From: Sphingorhabdus sp. Alg231-15
GTDB lineage: Bacteria > Pseudomonadota > Alphaproteobacteria > Sphingomonadales > Sphingomonadaceae
Direction: 5' to 3'
Length of the DNA: 64,000 nucleotides
Assembly (NCBI RefSeq): GCF_900149705.1
Contig: NZ_LT703001.1
Location: 3,094,001-3,158,000 of the forward strand
The notes under the pieces are model-generated. The model saw only the letters and a program-made list of their open reading frames with translations, did no database searches and was not told the origin of the DNA. How positions within the stretch are numbered: position 1 is the first letter of the stretch; each line of letters begins with the position of its first letter. Positions 16,332 through 25,206 of the stretch are shown in pieces. The position numbers and the translations under genes are program-made.

Positions 16332-18241
16332 GTGGGATCCCCATTTTGCAAGTGTGTATTAAGGTTCAGAGCGCTGAGGCCTGATACGGTTTGTTCGGTA
16401 AACTCGGCAAACTCGCCAGCGCTTAGGCCGCGCACCATTATGTCAATCGAACGCGGCGCACCAGGCGCGCTTTCGTGGGCGTTGATATGGAGTTCTGCAT
16501 ATTCCGGGAGCCTGTTGCGCAGCAACTCCCGCGCGGCCGTTGCCGCTGCCAACAAGCGAAGGGTCGGTTTGTAAATCTTGCCAATCGTGGTGAGCGGCAT
16601 GGTCTCCACAATCTCAATCCGAGATGGTGCTGCTGGGCGCTCCGAAACCTCATTGCGAGCAAATTCTTCTAGCTCTTCAACGGTGGCGGATTGGCCGGGG
16701 TTTAGGGTCACATAGGCGATGGGGACTTCGCCCGCGTATGTGTCGGGCTGACCAACCGCGGCGACCATGTTGACGGCCGAGTGGGCGGCCAACGCTTCTT
16801 CGATCAGGCGCGGATCAATATTGTGCCCTGAGCGGATGATGAGGTCTTTGGCGCGACCCTGAAGCCAGACATAACCGTCGTCATCGCGCCAGCCCAGATC
16901 GCCGGTGTCGAGCCAGCCATCTGCATCAACGCGCTCTTCGCCTTCGGCAATGCCTGCCGAGTTCACAAAGGTGGTCGTGGCCACGACATTGGGGCCGCGC
17001 AGAAGGATCTTGCCGACACTGCCCGGTGCAACATCGCGGTGCGGGCCTTCGTCTTCATTTTCGACGATGCGCCCTTCCTGATAGGGGACGAACGGTCCAA
17101 CAGAGCCAGCGCGCTTTTCCCCGCCAGCAGGGTTGCGCGCGCAAAAGGTCGAGGCCTCTGTCATGCCGTAGGTTTCAACGATTTCTGTATCGACAATCGA
17201 GGTGATTGCTTCGATCAGTGCGGGCGACAGGGGAGCAGCCCCGCTCACGATCTGGCGCAAGGACGAAACATCGCTAGTGATGGGAATGTCTTTGAGCACG
17301 CTCAGCACGGTTGGAACAACCGCAGCGCTGGTCACGTGATGGGCCTCAATGATCTTCCAAAAATCGCCGAGCATGAACGGATTGCGGAAGCCTGATGGTC
17401 CGCAAAGCAGGATTGTCGCCCCGCTTGCCAGCGATATCAGCGGCGTCGCGATCCCTGCAATCACATGGTATGATGGCAAGCCGGCAAGCGACACATCACC
17501 AGCGCGGTACCCGCTACCCAGCAGCCCCATACAGGTTGTCGCCAGCTGATTGGCGTGGGTCATCGTAAGCAGCTTGGGCGCAGATGTGGTGCCGCCAGTG
17601 TGAAAGATACCGGCAATGTCAGTGGACACTGGCGGTTCAATATTGACCAGACGTTCTGCCTCACAGCCTTCGATGAAGTCGCGATACAGCTGAGCGCCTT
17701 CTTCTTCGGCATCCAGAGTTACGATGGTGACCGGCTCTGGCAGAGACTGCGCCACCTCGACGGCCTTGGCGTAAATATCGGGGTCCGCTTTGGAGCTGAC
17801 CGTAATGATCGCTTTGACCCGGGCCGCAGTCATAATATTCGTGATATGGCTTGCAGAGAGTAGCGGGTTAACCAGGTTAGCTCGGCCAACAGTGCTTGCC
17901 GCGAGCATGCAGACATAGGTTTCAGGCAGGTTCGGCACCAGAAATCCGACCGCATGATCCCGCGTTACACCTAGGCTCGCAAACGCGTTGGCTGTACGGA
18001 TCACTTGCCTTTTGGTTTCCACAAAACTCAGCTTCACAGGCTCGTCATTTGCTAGCCCGTGTGCGAGGAACGATATGTAAACGGCATCGCCCCAAGTCTC
18101 CGCCGCGCTGCAAACCAATTCGTAGATCGATTGCTCGGATATACGCTCACCAATCGGAACGCTTTCATAGCGCTCTATATCTTTGATCGTGGTGAGCGCT
18201 GCCTTGTCTTGCGCTGACATTTGCGTGAGCGACAATGCCAT
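16328..18241 (-). CDS. Acyl-CoA synthetase (AMP-forming)
   Basis: 637 residues of the ANL superfamily. Motifs seen are IFHTGGTTSAPKLLTMTH (P-loop), VETYGMTEAS (A5), DGWLDTGDLGWRDDDGYVW (A7) and GRAKDLIIRSGHNIDP (A8 hinge); the catalytic Lys lies in GKIYKPTLR near residue 575. It activates a carboxylate to its CoA thioester through an acyl-adenylate; chain length cannot be read from the sequence. It is second in the operon, one base after the nitroreductase stop, and overlaps the SDR start. Confidence 0.88.
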   Translation of the reverse strand: MALSLTQMSAQDKAALTTIKDIERYESVPIGERISEQSIYELVCSAAETWGDAVYISFLAHGLANDEPVKLSFVETKRQVIRTANAFASLGVTRDHAVGFLVPNLPETYVCMLAASTVGRANLVNPLLSASHITNIMTAARVKAIITVSSKADPDIYAKAVEVAQSLPEPVTIVTLDAEEEGAQLYRDFIEGCEAERLVNIEPPVSTDIAGIFHTGGTTSAPKLLTMTHANQLATTCMGLLGSGYRAGDVSLAGLPSYHVIAGIATPLISLASGATILLCGPSGFRNPFMLGDFWKIIEAHHVTSAAVVPTVLSVLKDIPITSDVSSLRQIVSGAAPLSPALIEAITSIVDTEIVETYGMTEASTFCARNPAGGEKRAGSVGPFVPYQEGRIVENEDEGPHRDVAPGSVGKILLRGPNVVATTTFVNSAGIAEGEERVDADGWLDTGDLGWRDDDGYVWLQGRAKDLIIRSGHNIDPRLIEEALAAHSAVNMVAAVGQPDTYAGEVPIAYVTLNPGQSATVEELEEFARNEVSERPAAPSRIEIVETMPLTTIGKIYKPTLRLLAAATAARELLRNRLPEYAELHINAHESAPGAPRSIDIMVRGLSAGEFAEFTEQTVSGLSALNLNTHLQNGDPT

Positions 18242-18242
18242 C

Positions 18243-18926
18243 TCAAAAGCCCCGCAATGTCGCGAAAGATTCGGCCGGCTCGCGGTCAGTGACGAGCGTA
18301 TTTATTGGCGCATCGGGATCAGGATATCCCAGAGCCATCCCACAATAGAGCATATGTGCATCGGGCATCTCGAGGAAACTCGCGGCCGTCTTGTACATAA
18401 CGGACCAGGCCTCCTGAGCACAGGTCGCAAGGCCGTGCTCTTGCGCCAACAGCATGAAGGTTTGCATGAACATGCCCAGATGGGCCCATTGCGGCTGATT
18501 GAAGCTGCGATCAATGGAGAAGAACAGGCCAACAGGCGCGCCAAAGAACTCAAAGTTCTGCGCGAATTGCATCATCCGCCCCATCTTGTTTTCGCGCTCC
18601 ACACCGATAGTCGCGTACATATCCTCGCCGCATTTGAAGCGGCGCGATTTATAGGTCTGGCCCATATCATCGGGGTAGAGCTGATATTCACTGCCTTCAC
18701 CGCGCGGATTGACCGCTAGCGACCGCTTAACTTCCCCCAAGAACGTTTGAAGTTCCTCGCCCGCGAGAGCATGCACATGCCAGGGTTGCAGATTGCTTCC
18801 GGAAGGACTGCGGCCAGCTGCCTCCAACAGCGAGACCAGCACAGATTTGTCTACCGCCTTGTTGAGGAATGCCCGGGTCGAACGCCGTTCGCGCACGATG
18901 TCACTGAGAGTTTTCATTGCTTTCAT
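18243..18926 (-). CDS. Nitroreductase family FMN-dependent oxidoreductase
   Basis: 227 residues. The N-terminal RERRSTRAFLNKAVD is the FMN phosphate-binding start of the family. SPSGSNLQPWHVHAL follows near residue 40, and the C-terminal half has the helical segment with ALGYPDPDAPIN. It acts as a homodimer using NAD(P)H on quinones, nitro groups or, in some branches, enoyl substrates. It is the first gene of the operon and is divergent from the LysR regulator. Confidence 0.85.
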   Translation of the reverse strand: MKAMKTLSDIVRERRSTRAFLNKAVDKSVLVSLLEAAGRSPSGSNLQPWHVHALAGEELQTFLGEVKRSLAVNPRGEGSEYQLYPDDMGQTYKSRRFKCGEDMYATIGVERENKMGRMMQFAQNFEFFGAPVGLFFSIDRSFNQPQWAHLGMFMQTFMLLAQEHGLATCAQEAWSVMYKTAASFLEMPDAHMLYCGMALGYPDPDAPINTLVTDREPAESFATLRGF

Positions 18927-19005
18927 CCATCAAGATTGAGTTCATATAGCATCTATTAAATGGATGGATTGATTTAGAAAGGGATATAATCTATCCGTCA
19001 AATGC
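18927..19005. promoter_or_regulatory. Divergent LysR/operon control region
   Basis: 79 bases between the divergent starts. It contains ATGGATGGAT near 18960-18969 and a forward TATAAT at 18985-18990. No -35 at proper spacing precedes that TATAAT. Such short regions normally hold the LysR binding site for both promoters, so regulation of the nitroreductase operon by the LysR protein is likely. Confidence 0.4.
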
Positions 19006-19899
19006 ATGCATAGCGATCGCCTTATCCTCGCCGAAACTCTGGTTGTGGTTCTGGAAACCGGCAGCTTCACCGATGCTGCAAAAAAGCTTGATGTTAGCCA
19101 GTCTACCGTCAGCCGCAGGATCGCCGCATTGGAGGATCAATTGGGTGGCACTGCGTTGTTTCGCCGCGGCACGCGCTGGATCAGCCCAACAGCCGAAGCG
19201 GAAAGCTACGTTCGCGATGTTCGCAATATTATCGGACAACTGGATGCAGCAGAGGCAAAGATCCACGACCGGGAGCTTGTGCCTAAGGGTCTGCTAAGAG
19301 TGTCGCTGCCACCTGCGATTGGGCGCGCAAAGCTGCTGGCACCCTTGGCGCAGCTGACACTTCGCTATCCAGGGTTGGAAATGAAGATCGACTTGTCGGA
19401 AGAATATGTGGATTTGCGAGAGAACACCGTTGATTTGGCAGTGCGCATTCATCCGCTTGAACAAACGGGAATTGTGGTTGAGAAAATCGGTGAGAGCCGG
19501 ATTGGTACGTATGCCGCTGAAGAATACCTCTCATCTGCGCCAGCGCTCAGTTCACATTCGGACATAGCAGCTCACAAAGTCATCGGTTTAACCTCCCTTT
19601 TTGAAGGTGACCTACAAAACCTGTCTCGCATGCGCCGAAAGGCTTATTCTGAAATTCGCCCTACTATCCTTGTGAATGACCTAGATGCTATCAGGCTCAT
19701 GCTAGCCAAGGGCCTTGGTGTTGGGTTCCTTCCGTATCATCTAGTCGAAGAAGATCTTAAAGCGGGGCGCCTTGTTGAATGCAGCGTTAGCCTCCCAATC
19801 GATGCAATCGAATTGTTTGCGCTTTTCCCGCACGGTTTACGCAGCTCCCCCCGGGTGGCAATGGCACTTGAGGTCTTGCGAAATGCAGTCTCTAGTTGA
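19006..19899 (+). CDS. LysR-family transcriptional regulator
   Basis: 297 residues. The N-terminal winged helix has LVVVLETGSFTDAAKKLDVSQSTVSRRIAALE (residues 9-40; the helix-turn-helix lies in AAKKLDVSQSTVSRRIA). A periplasmic-binding-like effector domain covers about 90-295. It is divergent from the nitroreductase operon and probably activates it in response to a pathway substrate. The start is ATG CAT AGC; a second ATG four bases upstream is out of frame. Confidence 0.88.
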   Translation: MHSDRLILAETLVVVLETGSFTDAAKKLDVSQSTVSRRIAALEDQLGGTALFRRGTRWISPTAEAESYVRDVRNIIGQLDAAEAKIHDRELVPKGLLRVSLPPAIGRAKLLAPLAQLTLRYPGLEMKIDLSEEYVDLRENTVDLAVRIHPLEQTGIVVEKIGESRIGTYAAEEYLSSAPALSSHSDIAAHKVIGLTSLFEGDLQNLSRMRRKAYSEIRPTILVNDLDAIRLMLAKGLGVGFLPYHLVEEDLKAGRLVECSVSLPIDAIELFALFPHGLRSSPRVAMALEVLRNAVSS

Positions 19900-20027
19900 G
19901 ATCGATCCATAGCAACTATGGGTAACTTTCCTAAAGCCAAGCCGGCTTTGGTCGGAACCCCGAATAGCTGAGAAGCGATCGGTGCGTCCGCAATTGGGTC
20001 GAGAGTGGACGGTCGGCTATCGGTTTC

Positions 20028-20097
20028 CTAATGTCCGCTTTTGCGCCCTAAGCAGACACTAGCCTTATGACCGCATTATCCCGAAAGCGGACATTAG
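20028..20097. repeat. Composite palindromic repeat (B then A)
   Basis: Begins CTAATGTCCGCTTTTGCGCC and ends CCCGAAAGCGGACATTAG. It lies between the convergent LysR gene and the Sel1 gene and marks the left edge of the dense repeat array. Confidence 0.85.
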
Positions 20098-20100
20098 AAA

Positions 20101-20940
20101 TCACCATTCACCGCTGCGGAAGTCATTGTCTCGATAATCTGAAATCTTGGCTTCAGCAATTTCGATGTCTTTGATTGTTAGCTGCTTTTCCAACACACCG
20201 ATGTTTTGGTCTGCTTCAGAATATCCGAGCATCTTTGCGACTCTAAACAAGACATATGCTCGAACAGGGTCTTTTTCGACACCTCGCCCGAACAAATAAG
20301 CTGTGCCAAGGTTATAGTAACCTAATGGAAACCGATTGGATGCAGAAGCTTGATAACATGCCAACGCGCTATCAAAGTTTACATCAACCCCGAGTCCTTT
20401 AGTAAAGATGTTACCCAAATTGGATTGGGCATTGGGATGGCCATTTTCCGAGGCCATGGTAAAGTATTCTCGTGCAAGTGTGTAGTCCAGTTCAAGACCG
20501 TCGTGCTTAGTGTAGTACATCAACCCTAGGTTGAACTGGGCGGTTTTCAGCCCTCCTTCGGCGGCTTCACGAAAAAGCTCCGCCGCTTTGAGATTATTTT
20601 TGGTGACGCCCTAGCCTAGCAAGTAGGCTATTCCCAAGTTTTGAACTGCGGTAAGGTTGCCTTGAGTTGCTGCAAGTTCTGACCACTGGCGTGCTACATC
20701 CAAGTCCGCTTCAACGCCATCACCGCGTTGATACATCGCCCCTATGTTTGCTTGTGCTCTATCATGCCCTTGATCAGCTGATTTTTTGTACCAGAACAAA
20801 GCCTTCCGATAATCTAATTTGACACCTTCGCCAAATTCATAGGCTTCCCCTAACAATGATTGAGCTTCAGCTTGCCCGAAAACAGCTCTTATTCGATTAA
20901 TCCAAATGGAAAATGGCAGAATGACAGAACTTGTTTTCAT
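20101..20940 (-). pseudogene. Sel1-repeat protein gene interrupted by an in-frame amber codon
   Basis: Read as one frame this encodes about 279 residues with seven Sel1-like repeats (for example AQANIGAMYQRGDGVEADLD and NLGTAYLFGRGVEKDPVRA). Codon 110 is TAG (20611-20613), inside a repeat that reads YLLG-stop-GVTKNNLKAAEL. The frame is intact on both sides and no base is missing. The two halves could be separate products starting at 20940 and at the ATG at 20523, but the broken repeat shows an ancestral single gene. Sel1 proteins are helical scaffolds. It has no signal peptide. Confidence 0.75.
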
Positions 20941-21011
20941 TCAATAGTGAGTAATTTGTCCAACTAGCAATATCAACAAGATGACAATAAAATTTGATTA
21001 TTGAGGTTTTC

Positions 21012-21046
21012 CTAGCGTCAGCTTTTGCGCCCAAAGCGGACACTAG
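21012..21046. repeat. Type B palindrome at the 3' end of the recombinase gene
   Basis: Arms CTAGCGTCAGCTTT and AAAGCGGACACTAG surround TGCGCCC. The final CTA is the reverse-strand TAG stop of the recombinase. Confidence 0.85.
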
Positions 21047-21669
21047 AGCTCAACACTCTCCGCCAGCGCTAAGGCATCCTCAACTTCTACGCCGAGGTAT
21101 TTAACTGTGCTATCGATCTTTGAATGACCGAGAAGTAGCTGCACGGCTCTTAGGTTTCCAGTCTTTCGATATATCAGGGTGGCTTTGGTCCGCCTCAGTG
21201 AATGAGTGGCGTAAGCTGATCGCGGAAGACTTATCGATGCAAACCACTTCGCTGCAATTCTGGAATATTGCCGCGTCGAAAGATGGTGCGATTTATCCAT
21301 ACGAGAAGGAAACAGCCAATCAAATGGGGACAGATCGGAATGGCCGCACCAAAGCTTGAGTGCGCTTCGCGTTTGTTTGGTAATTTCAAACTGAACTGCA
21401 TTGCCGGTTTTGCGCTGAATGATTTTGGCCCGGCTTTGAAACTCATCGCCGGTGCGAATGTCGCTAACTTTTAAACCGACAAGATCACATCCTCGAAGCT
21501 TGCTATCAATCGCTAGATTAAACAAAGCCAGATCCCGCTTCCGACCCGCAAGTTCCAGACGGACTCTGATCGCCCAAACTTCTTGCTGTTTAAGCGGAGC
21601 CTTCTGGCCGATCAGCTTTCCTTTGTTCCATGGATATTGCTTTTGAGTGTCAGTAGTTTGATTATGCAT
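21043..21669 (-). CDS. Short tyrosine recombinase/integrase
   Basis: A 208-residue, catalytic-domain-only tyrosine recombinase. The conserved set is visible: Arg in DSKLRGCDLVGLKVSD, HSLRRT (H-x-x-R), GHSKIDSTVKYLGVE with the second His and the nucleophilic Tyr near residue 194. It lacks the N-terminal core-binding domain of phage integrases, like FimB/FimE and some small mobile recombinases. It is bracketed by type B palindromes at 21012-21046 and 21736-21770 and sits in the repeat-dense array, so it is a candidate driver of local rearrangement. That role is inference. Confidence 0.82.
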   Translation of the reverse strand: MHNQTTDTQKQYPWNKGKLIGQKAPLKQQEVWAIRVRLELAGRKRDLALFNLAIDSKLRGCDLVGLKVSDIRTGDEFQSRAKIIQRKTGNAVQFEITKQTRSALKLWCGHSDLSPFDWLFPSRMDKSHHLSTRQYSRIAAKWFASISLPRSAYATHSLRRTKATLIYRKTGNLRAVQLLLGHSKIDSTVKYLGVEVEDALALAESVEL

Positions 21670-21735
21670 TTTGATCTCCTCATCGAGAAGGTCAAAGCCT
21701 GTAGAAAGCTAATAATTGGTTTTTGGAACTGCTGG

Positions 21736-21770
21736 CTAGTGTCCGCTTTGGGCGCAAAAGCGGACACTAG
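21736..21770. repeat. Perfect type B palindrome upstream of the recombinase
   Basis: A perfect 14-bp inverted repeat, CTAGTGTCCGCTTT and AAAGCGGACACTAG, around GGGCGCA. It is the cleanest copy in the window. Confidence 0.9.
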
Positions 21771-21871
21771 CTATTGACGTTGATAGGTGGCTGAAGAGCA
21801 AGCAAATGGCAGGTCGCCTATAATAGCTCAAATGTTTGTTTAAGTGCCCAATTTTGATATGTGAGCACTAT

Positions 21872-22816
21872 ATGAGCAAAAATGATGGAAAGCCGTTCGA
21901 AAAACTCACCGCAAGGGTATTTGAGATTCTCACCGCCAAGGATGGAGCGATCGTACAGCGAGACGTTAAGCTAAACGGAGCAGATGGCCCAAGACAGATC
22001 GATGTTCTCGTACGTTCACAAATAGGCGACATTGATATTGTCACAATAATTGAGTGTCGTGACCATAGTAGGAAGCTGGACATAGGACATGTGGATGCTC
22101 TGCATTCAAAGATGCAAGATGTAAGAGCTCAAAAGGCCGTGCTAATTTCTCCAATCGGCTTCTCCAGTATGGCGAAATCGAAGGCCGATCGACTAGGGAT
22201 TTCACTCTGCGAGCTCAGTAGTACAGCCAAAAATGAAAACGGGCTCGAGGTGATTGGAACTGAAGTTCCAATACTCATGAGAGAGGTTTTCAGTCTTTCC
22301 GTCCAATTTTCTGGAGTTGTCGAAACCGCGCAGATCCAAGGCTCAGATTTAGCATTGAATTCTACAGCCAAGGTGCCTGGAGCAGTCGTGAATGGAGTCT
22401 TTTTGGCAGATCGCGTTCATCAAGGATTTTTGAGCGGTGAGCTCTCGCGTGATCGAAATGGACCGAGTTTTCATTGGATTCCTCCAGAAATTTCCAGACC
22501 CTATTTCTGGGGCAATGAGCATGACGACCCAAAAATTCCGATTTCGGAATTTGAATTGAAGATCGATAACAAGGAGCGTTACTATTTCGGATATGCTTCG
22601 CAATTGGACAACAGTGTTATTTTCAAGAATCTGTCTCGGAACTCGCGAAGCCTGATATTCGAGTTATCCGACGTTAGCGATTTACGAGATCAATTTACTC
22701 GGTTGGAAAGTCGTGAAGAAATTCCGATTCCGGAATCTACTATTGAAGTTCAAGGGATAACAGTTCCCGAGTTAAGTATGGCTCAGATGAAAGTATTTGG
22801 AATCAAAAAACAATAG
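21872..22816 (+). CDS. Mrr-like restriction endonuclease-fold protein
   Basis: About 314 residues from the ATG at 21872. The N-terminal ~120 residues have the Mrr_cat pattern: FEKLTARVFEILT, then RQIDVLVRS, then a strand ending TIIECRDHSRKLDIGHVD, where D-x(n)-E-x-R/K marks the nuclease core (Lys replaced by Arg within ECR, another K close by). LISPIGFSSMAKSKADRLGI follows, as in Mrr family proteins. The C-terminal ~190 residues are beta-rich and unrecognised. It may cut modified or foreign DNA as an orphan defence nuclease; no partner methylase or helicase is adjacent. Confidence 0.68.
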   Translation: MSKNDGKPFEKLTARVFEILTAKDGAIVQRDVKLNGADGPRQIDVLVRSQIGDIDIVTIIECRDHSRKLDIGHVDALHSKMQDVRAQKAVLISPIGFSSMAKSKADRLGISLCELSSTAKNENGLEVIGTEVPILMREVFSLSVQFSGVVETAQIQGSDLALNSTAKVPGAVVNGVFLADRVHQGFLSGELSRDRNGPSFHWIPPEISRPYFWGNEHDDPKIPISEFELKIDNKERYYFGYASQLDNSVIFKNLSRNSRSLIFELSDVSDLRDQFTRLESREEIPIPESTIEVQGITVPELSMAQMKVFGIKKQ

Positions 22817-22830
22817 ACGTGCGATTTTCG

Positions 22831-22857
22831 CTTCCGTCCGCTTTCGGGATAAAGCAG
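22831..22857. repeat. Type A repeat, left half only
   Basis: GTCCGCTTTCGGGATAAAGC follows the nuclease stop; the right arm is lost. Confidence 0.65.
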
Positions 22858-22878
22858 AATTCAGATCTGGAGACATCG

Positions 22879-23265
22879 TTGTATAGTAGGACAATCTTTT
22901 TGAGTATTTTTGCTTCACTTCTGGCTTCGTGCGGAATTGAACCAAATCAATTTGATTGCGAAGCAAACTCCAAGCTAGAGCTTAATGGCGATTACGCATT
23001 TAATGGATTGGCAGAATTCAGATCATATGGAATTCATGGGCTGGGCATCATAAACTTGGGCGACTGTTTATTAGATCCGCCGATCCGTGATGTTATTTTT
23101 CCCGATGGAGAATTCGATCAGTCCATGCTGGCTCTTAATGGGCAAGCTTGGAACGAAGACAAAACAATAATAGCAGAAATTGAAGGTGTTATATCCTGTA
23201 AGCCTGACCGATTGTGTGAGGCCATATTGTCAAAAACTGATGATATGAAAATCAAAGACCAATAA
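22879..23265 (+). CDS. Hypothetical lipoprotein, 128 residues
   Basis: TTG at 22879-22881 is chosen as start because GGAG lies exactly six bases before it and the product then begins with a lipoprotein signal peptide (MYSRTIFLSIFASLLASCGI, lipobox LLASC). An upstream ATG would begin inside the palindromic repeat. The mature part has four further Cys and no known domain. It is probably anchored in the outer membrane. Confidence 0.6.
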   Translation: MYSRTIFLSIFASLLASCGIEPNQFDCEANSKLELNGDYAFNGLAEFRSYGIHGLGIINLGDCLLDPPIRDVIFPDGEFDQSMLALNGQAWNEDKTIIAEIEGVISCKPDRLCEAILSKTDDMKIKDQ

Positions 23266-23286
23266 AAATGAGCTGTTGAAACATTT

Positions 23287-23320
23287 CTAATGTCCGCTTT
23301 CGGGATATAGCGGACGCTAG
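23287..23320. repeat. Type A palindrome between convergent genes
   Basis: Arms CTAATGTCCGCTTT and TAGCGGACGCTAG with CGGGAT loop. The final CTA gives the TAG stop of the reverse gene at 23317. Confidence 0.85.
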
Positions 23321-23715
23321 TCTTTGAAAGCGAGATTGGTGACATGTTCAATCGGTAGGTCCAAATGTTTGCACAATCTCAAAGCTAGCGGGACAATCCA
23401 AAACTGAGCATCAGGATCATATGCGGCGGCTGGACGTCCGAAATTGAACAGTGCTTTAGCACAAGCCTCTTCAAAAAATAGCTGTTCGATGGACTGGGTA
23501 TTTTCCGACCTCTCTGCCGCAATTGTCTTATCTCGGACTTCGCTGAAAAGCTCTCGACTCCTTTCTGTGCCAAACTCCTGATCTTCAGCACACTCCAAGA
23601 TTTTAGACATTGTTGATTTGTCATCAACATGATCTTCAAATGCTCTGATTAGCTGCGCAATAAACTGTGATGCATGCATTGAACCGATGTCTCCGTTTTC
23701 TGTCTCAATAGACAC
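23317..23715 (-). CDS. Hypothetical protein, 132 residues
   Basis: A soluble, acidic, helical protein with no recognised domain. The open frame begins with GTG at 23713-23715; an internal ATG at 23679 (MHASQFIAQL) is an alternative start. TAG is supplied by the adjoining repeat. It belongs to the series of lone genes in the 20-30.9 kb array. Confidence 0.5.
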   Translation of the reverse strand: MSIETENGDIGSMHASQFIAQLIRAFEDHVDDKSTMSKILECAEDQEFGTERSRELFSEVRDKTIAAERSENTQSIEQLFFEEACAKALFNFGRPAAAYDPDAQFWIVPLALRLCKHLDLPIEHVTNLAFKD

Positions 23716-23732
23716 ATAACGGAGTTACGATG

Positions 23733-23801
23733 TAATGTCCGCTTTCGGGATAAAGCCGCCATAACGCTAATGTCCGCTATGGGCGCAAAAGCGGACGTTA
23801 G
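23733..23801. repeat. Composite palindromic repeat (A then B)
   Basis: TAATGTCCGCTTTCGGGAT is followed by GCTAATGTCCGCTATGGGCG and AAAAGCGGACGTTAG. It separates two reverse-strand hypothetical genes. Confidence 0.85.
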
Positions 23802-23836
23802 CGAAGACACTAATCGTGTGCCGTCCAACTTGGAAA

Positions 23837-24295
23837 CTAATCCCAATCTCCCTCCGCCCAATTGGTATATGCTTCACGATAGCCATCTAACCAGTGGACA
23901 GCATCTCGTGTGCGTTGGGTGTCTGAGAATATCTCTTTAACAAGTCGACATATCAATTTGAGTTCGCCTTTAACTTGGTCTTGGGCGCCAGCAACAACTT
24001 TTCCATTTCGATCTCGGTCTTTTGGACGATCTTTTTCACCTAAAAACTTAGACCATTGAAAAGTTCCATCTTCCCAATCCAATTTGGCAACGGACTCGCG
24101 CAAACCAATTACAGCACTAATATCGCCGTCTCTGCTATCTCGACCAAAGATTATCTCAAGCAGGTCGGTGTGAAGCTTTGCCTCATCTTTATGGTGAGCT
24201 TCTATCCTAAAAGAATCATAACCAAAAATGTCCTCTAGAGTCTTCTTTTCATTTTCAAGAAGCACTGCAAGGCTAGGTTTACCGAATAATTGCAT
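23837..24295 (-). CDS. Hypothetical protein, 152 residues
   Basis: A charged, soluble, mostly helical protein. It has a central DRPKDRDRNGKVVAGAQ segment and ends YTNWAEGDWD. No signal peptide and no known family. The ATG start is at 24293-24295. It is flanked by composite repeats on both sides. Confidence 0.5.
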   Translation of the reverse strand: MQLFGKPSLAVLLENEKKTLEDIFGYDSFRIEAHHKDEAKLHTDLLEIIFGRDSRDGDISAVIGLRESVAKLDWEDGTFQWSKFLGEKDRPKDRDRNGKVVAGAQDQVKGELKLICRLVKEIFSDTQRTRDAVHWLDGYREAYTNWAEGDWD

Positions 24296-24359
24296 GCGAA
24301 CACCATAGGTTAGTCATTGCGCGATTTCCATAAACTTTCATTCTTTGACAATGCTAATG

Positions 24360-24432
24360 CTAATGTCCGCTTTCGGGATAAAGCAGTCACTAACCGAGTG
24401 TCCCCATTGGGCGCAAAAGCGGACACTGTTAG
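24360..24432. repeat. Composite palindromic repeat (A then B)
   Basis: CTAATGTCCGCTTTCGGGAT, a spacer, then CCATTGGGCGCAAAAGCGGA and CACTGTTAG. It lies in the divergent gap between 24295 and 24511. Confidence 0.8.
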
Positions 24433-24510
24433 TCGGCATAGTTTATGTCGCTTGCATGCTTTTGAAGGATTGTTGTAGCTAGTCTGCAAGGTAATCCAGC
24501 GAGGCAAATA

Positions 24511-25101
24511 ATGCTCATGAGGTCGGTTCTTGTGGCCATTCTAGGAATGGTATCTTTGGCAATGTCGTCATGCACGCAAGACGTTTTAGACCGAGAAGAA
24601 TACCAACGGAAACTATCTGCTTTCGAGGATTCGGATATCCGTATTCGTCGAACGCTTTTTGATACTGGAGATCGGGAAACTTGCGCTATTGAAATTGAAA
24701 TTGACCTCAAGGCAAACGGTAGTGGAAACGTAATTTGGTCACGTCCAATATTTGATCATGATTGGCCTATGACTCCTTGTGTATCCGATGATTCAACAAC
24801 CTTAAAAGAGCTGATTGTTTCACTAGACCAGCACCAACATGGGAGAATACGACGATCTTTGGCAGGGCTCAACTGGCGTGTAGGCTTTGATACATTTGGT
24901 AATACACAGATTGGAAGTCCGATTGGATGTTCATTCCAATATCATCCAGTGAATTCGCACTTTGTCGAATTGAAAAAAAAGACGGGGTTTATGCTTTTTG
25001 AGATCGATCCAAGCTGTGAATCGGTTCAAGTCGCATCTGCACAGCTTTTGATTGACGACGTAATCCGATTGTTGATCGCAAAGAAAAACTTGATTCCATA
25101 A
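24511..25101 (+). CDS. Hypothetical lipoprotein, 196 residues
   Basis: GAGG six bases before the ATG supports this start. The N-terminal signal MLMRSVLVAILGMVSLAMSS is followed by Cys21 (lipobox AMSSC, imperfect). The mature protein is beta-rich with paired Cys and no known domain. It is likely exported and possibly lipid-anchored. It is a lone gene in the array. Confidence 0.55.
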   Translation: MLMRSVLVAILGMVSLAMSSCTQDVLDREEYQRKLSAFEDSDIRIRRTLFDTGDRETCAIEIEIDLKANGSGNVIWSRPIFDHDWPMTPCVSDDSTTLKELIVSLDQHQHGRIRRSLAGLNWRVGFDTFGNTQIGSPIGCSFQYHPVNSHFVELKKKTGFMLFEIDPSCESVQVASAQLLIDDVIRLLIAKKNLIP

Positions 25102-25126
25102 TTTTGTCTGGGCCAGTTTTCGTTAA

Positions 25127-25196
25127 TTAATGTCCGCTTTCGGGATGAAGCAGACCATTGTGGCAATGTGGGCTGACCTTCCGCTTACGCCCCTAG
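25127..25196. repeat. Composite palindromic repeat, decayed
   Basis: The TTAATGTCCGCTTTCGGGAT half is clear; the second half is degraded and ends CCCCTAG. It lies between convergent genes. Confidence 0.65.
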
Positions 25197-25206
25197 ATTC
25201 AGACAG

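Noticed and set aside
18985-18990. TATAAT as promoter of the LysR gene
   Set aside because: No -35 at 16-18 bases and it would leave a leader of under ten bases; kept only as part of the control region.
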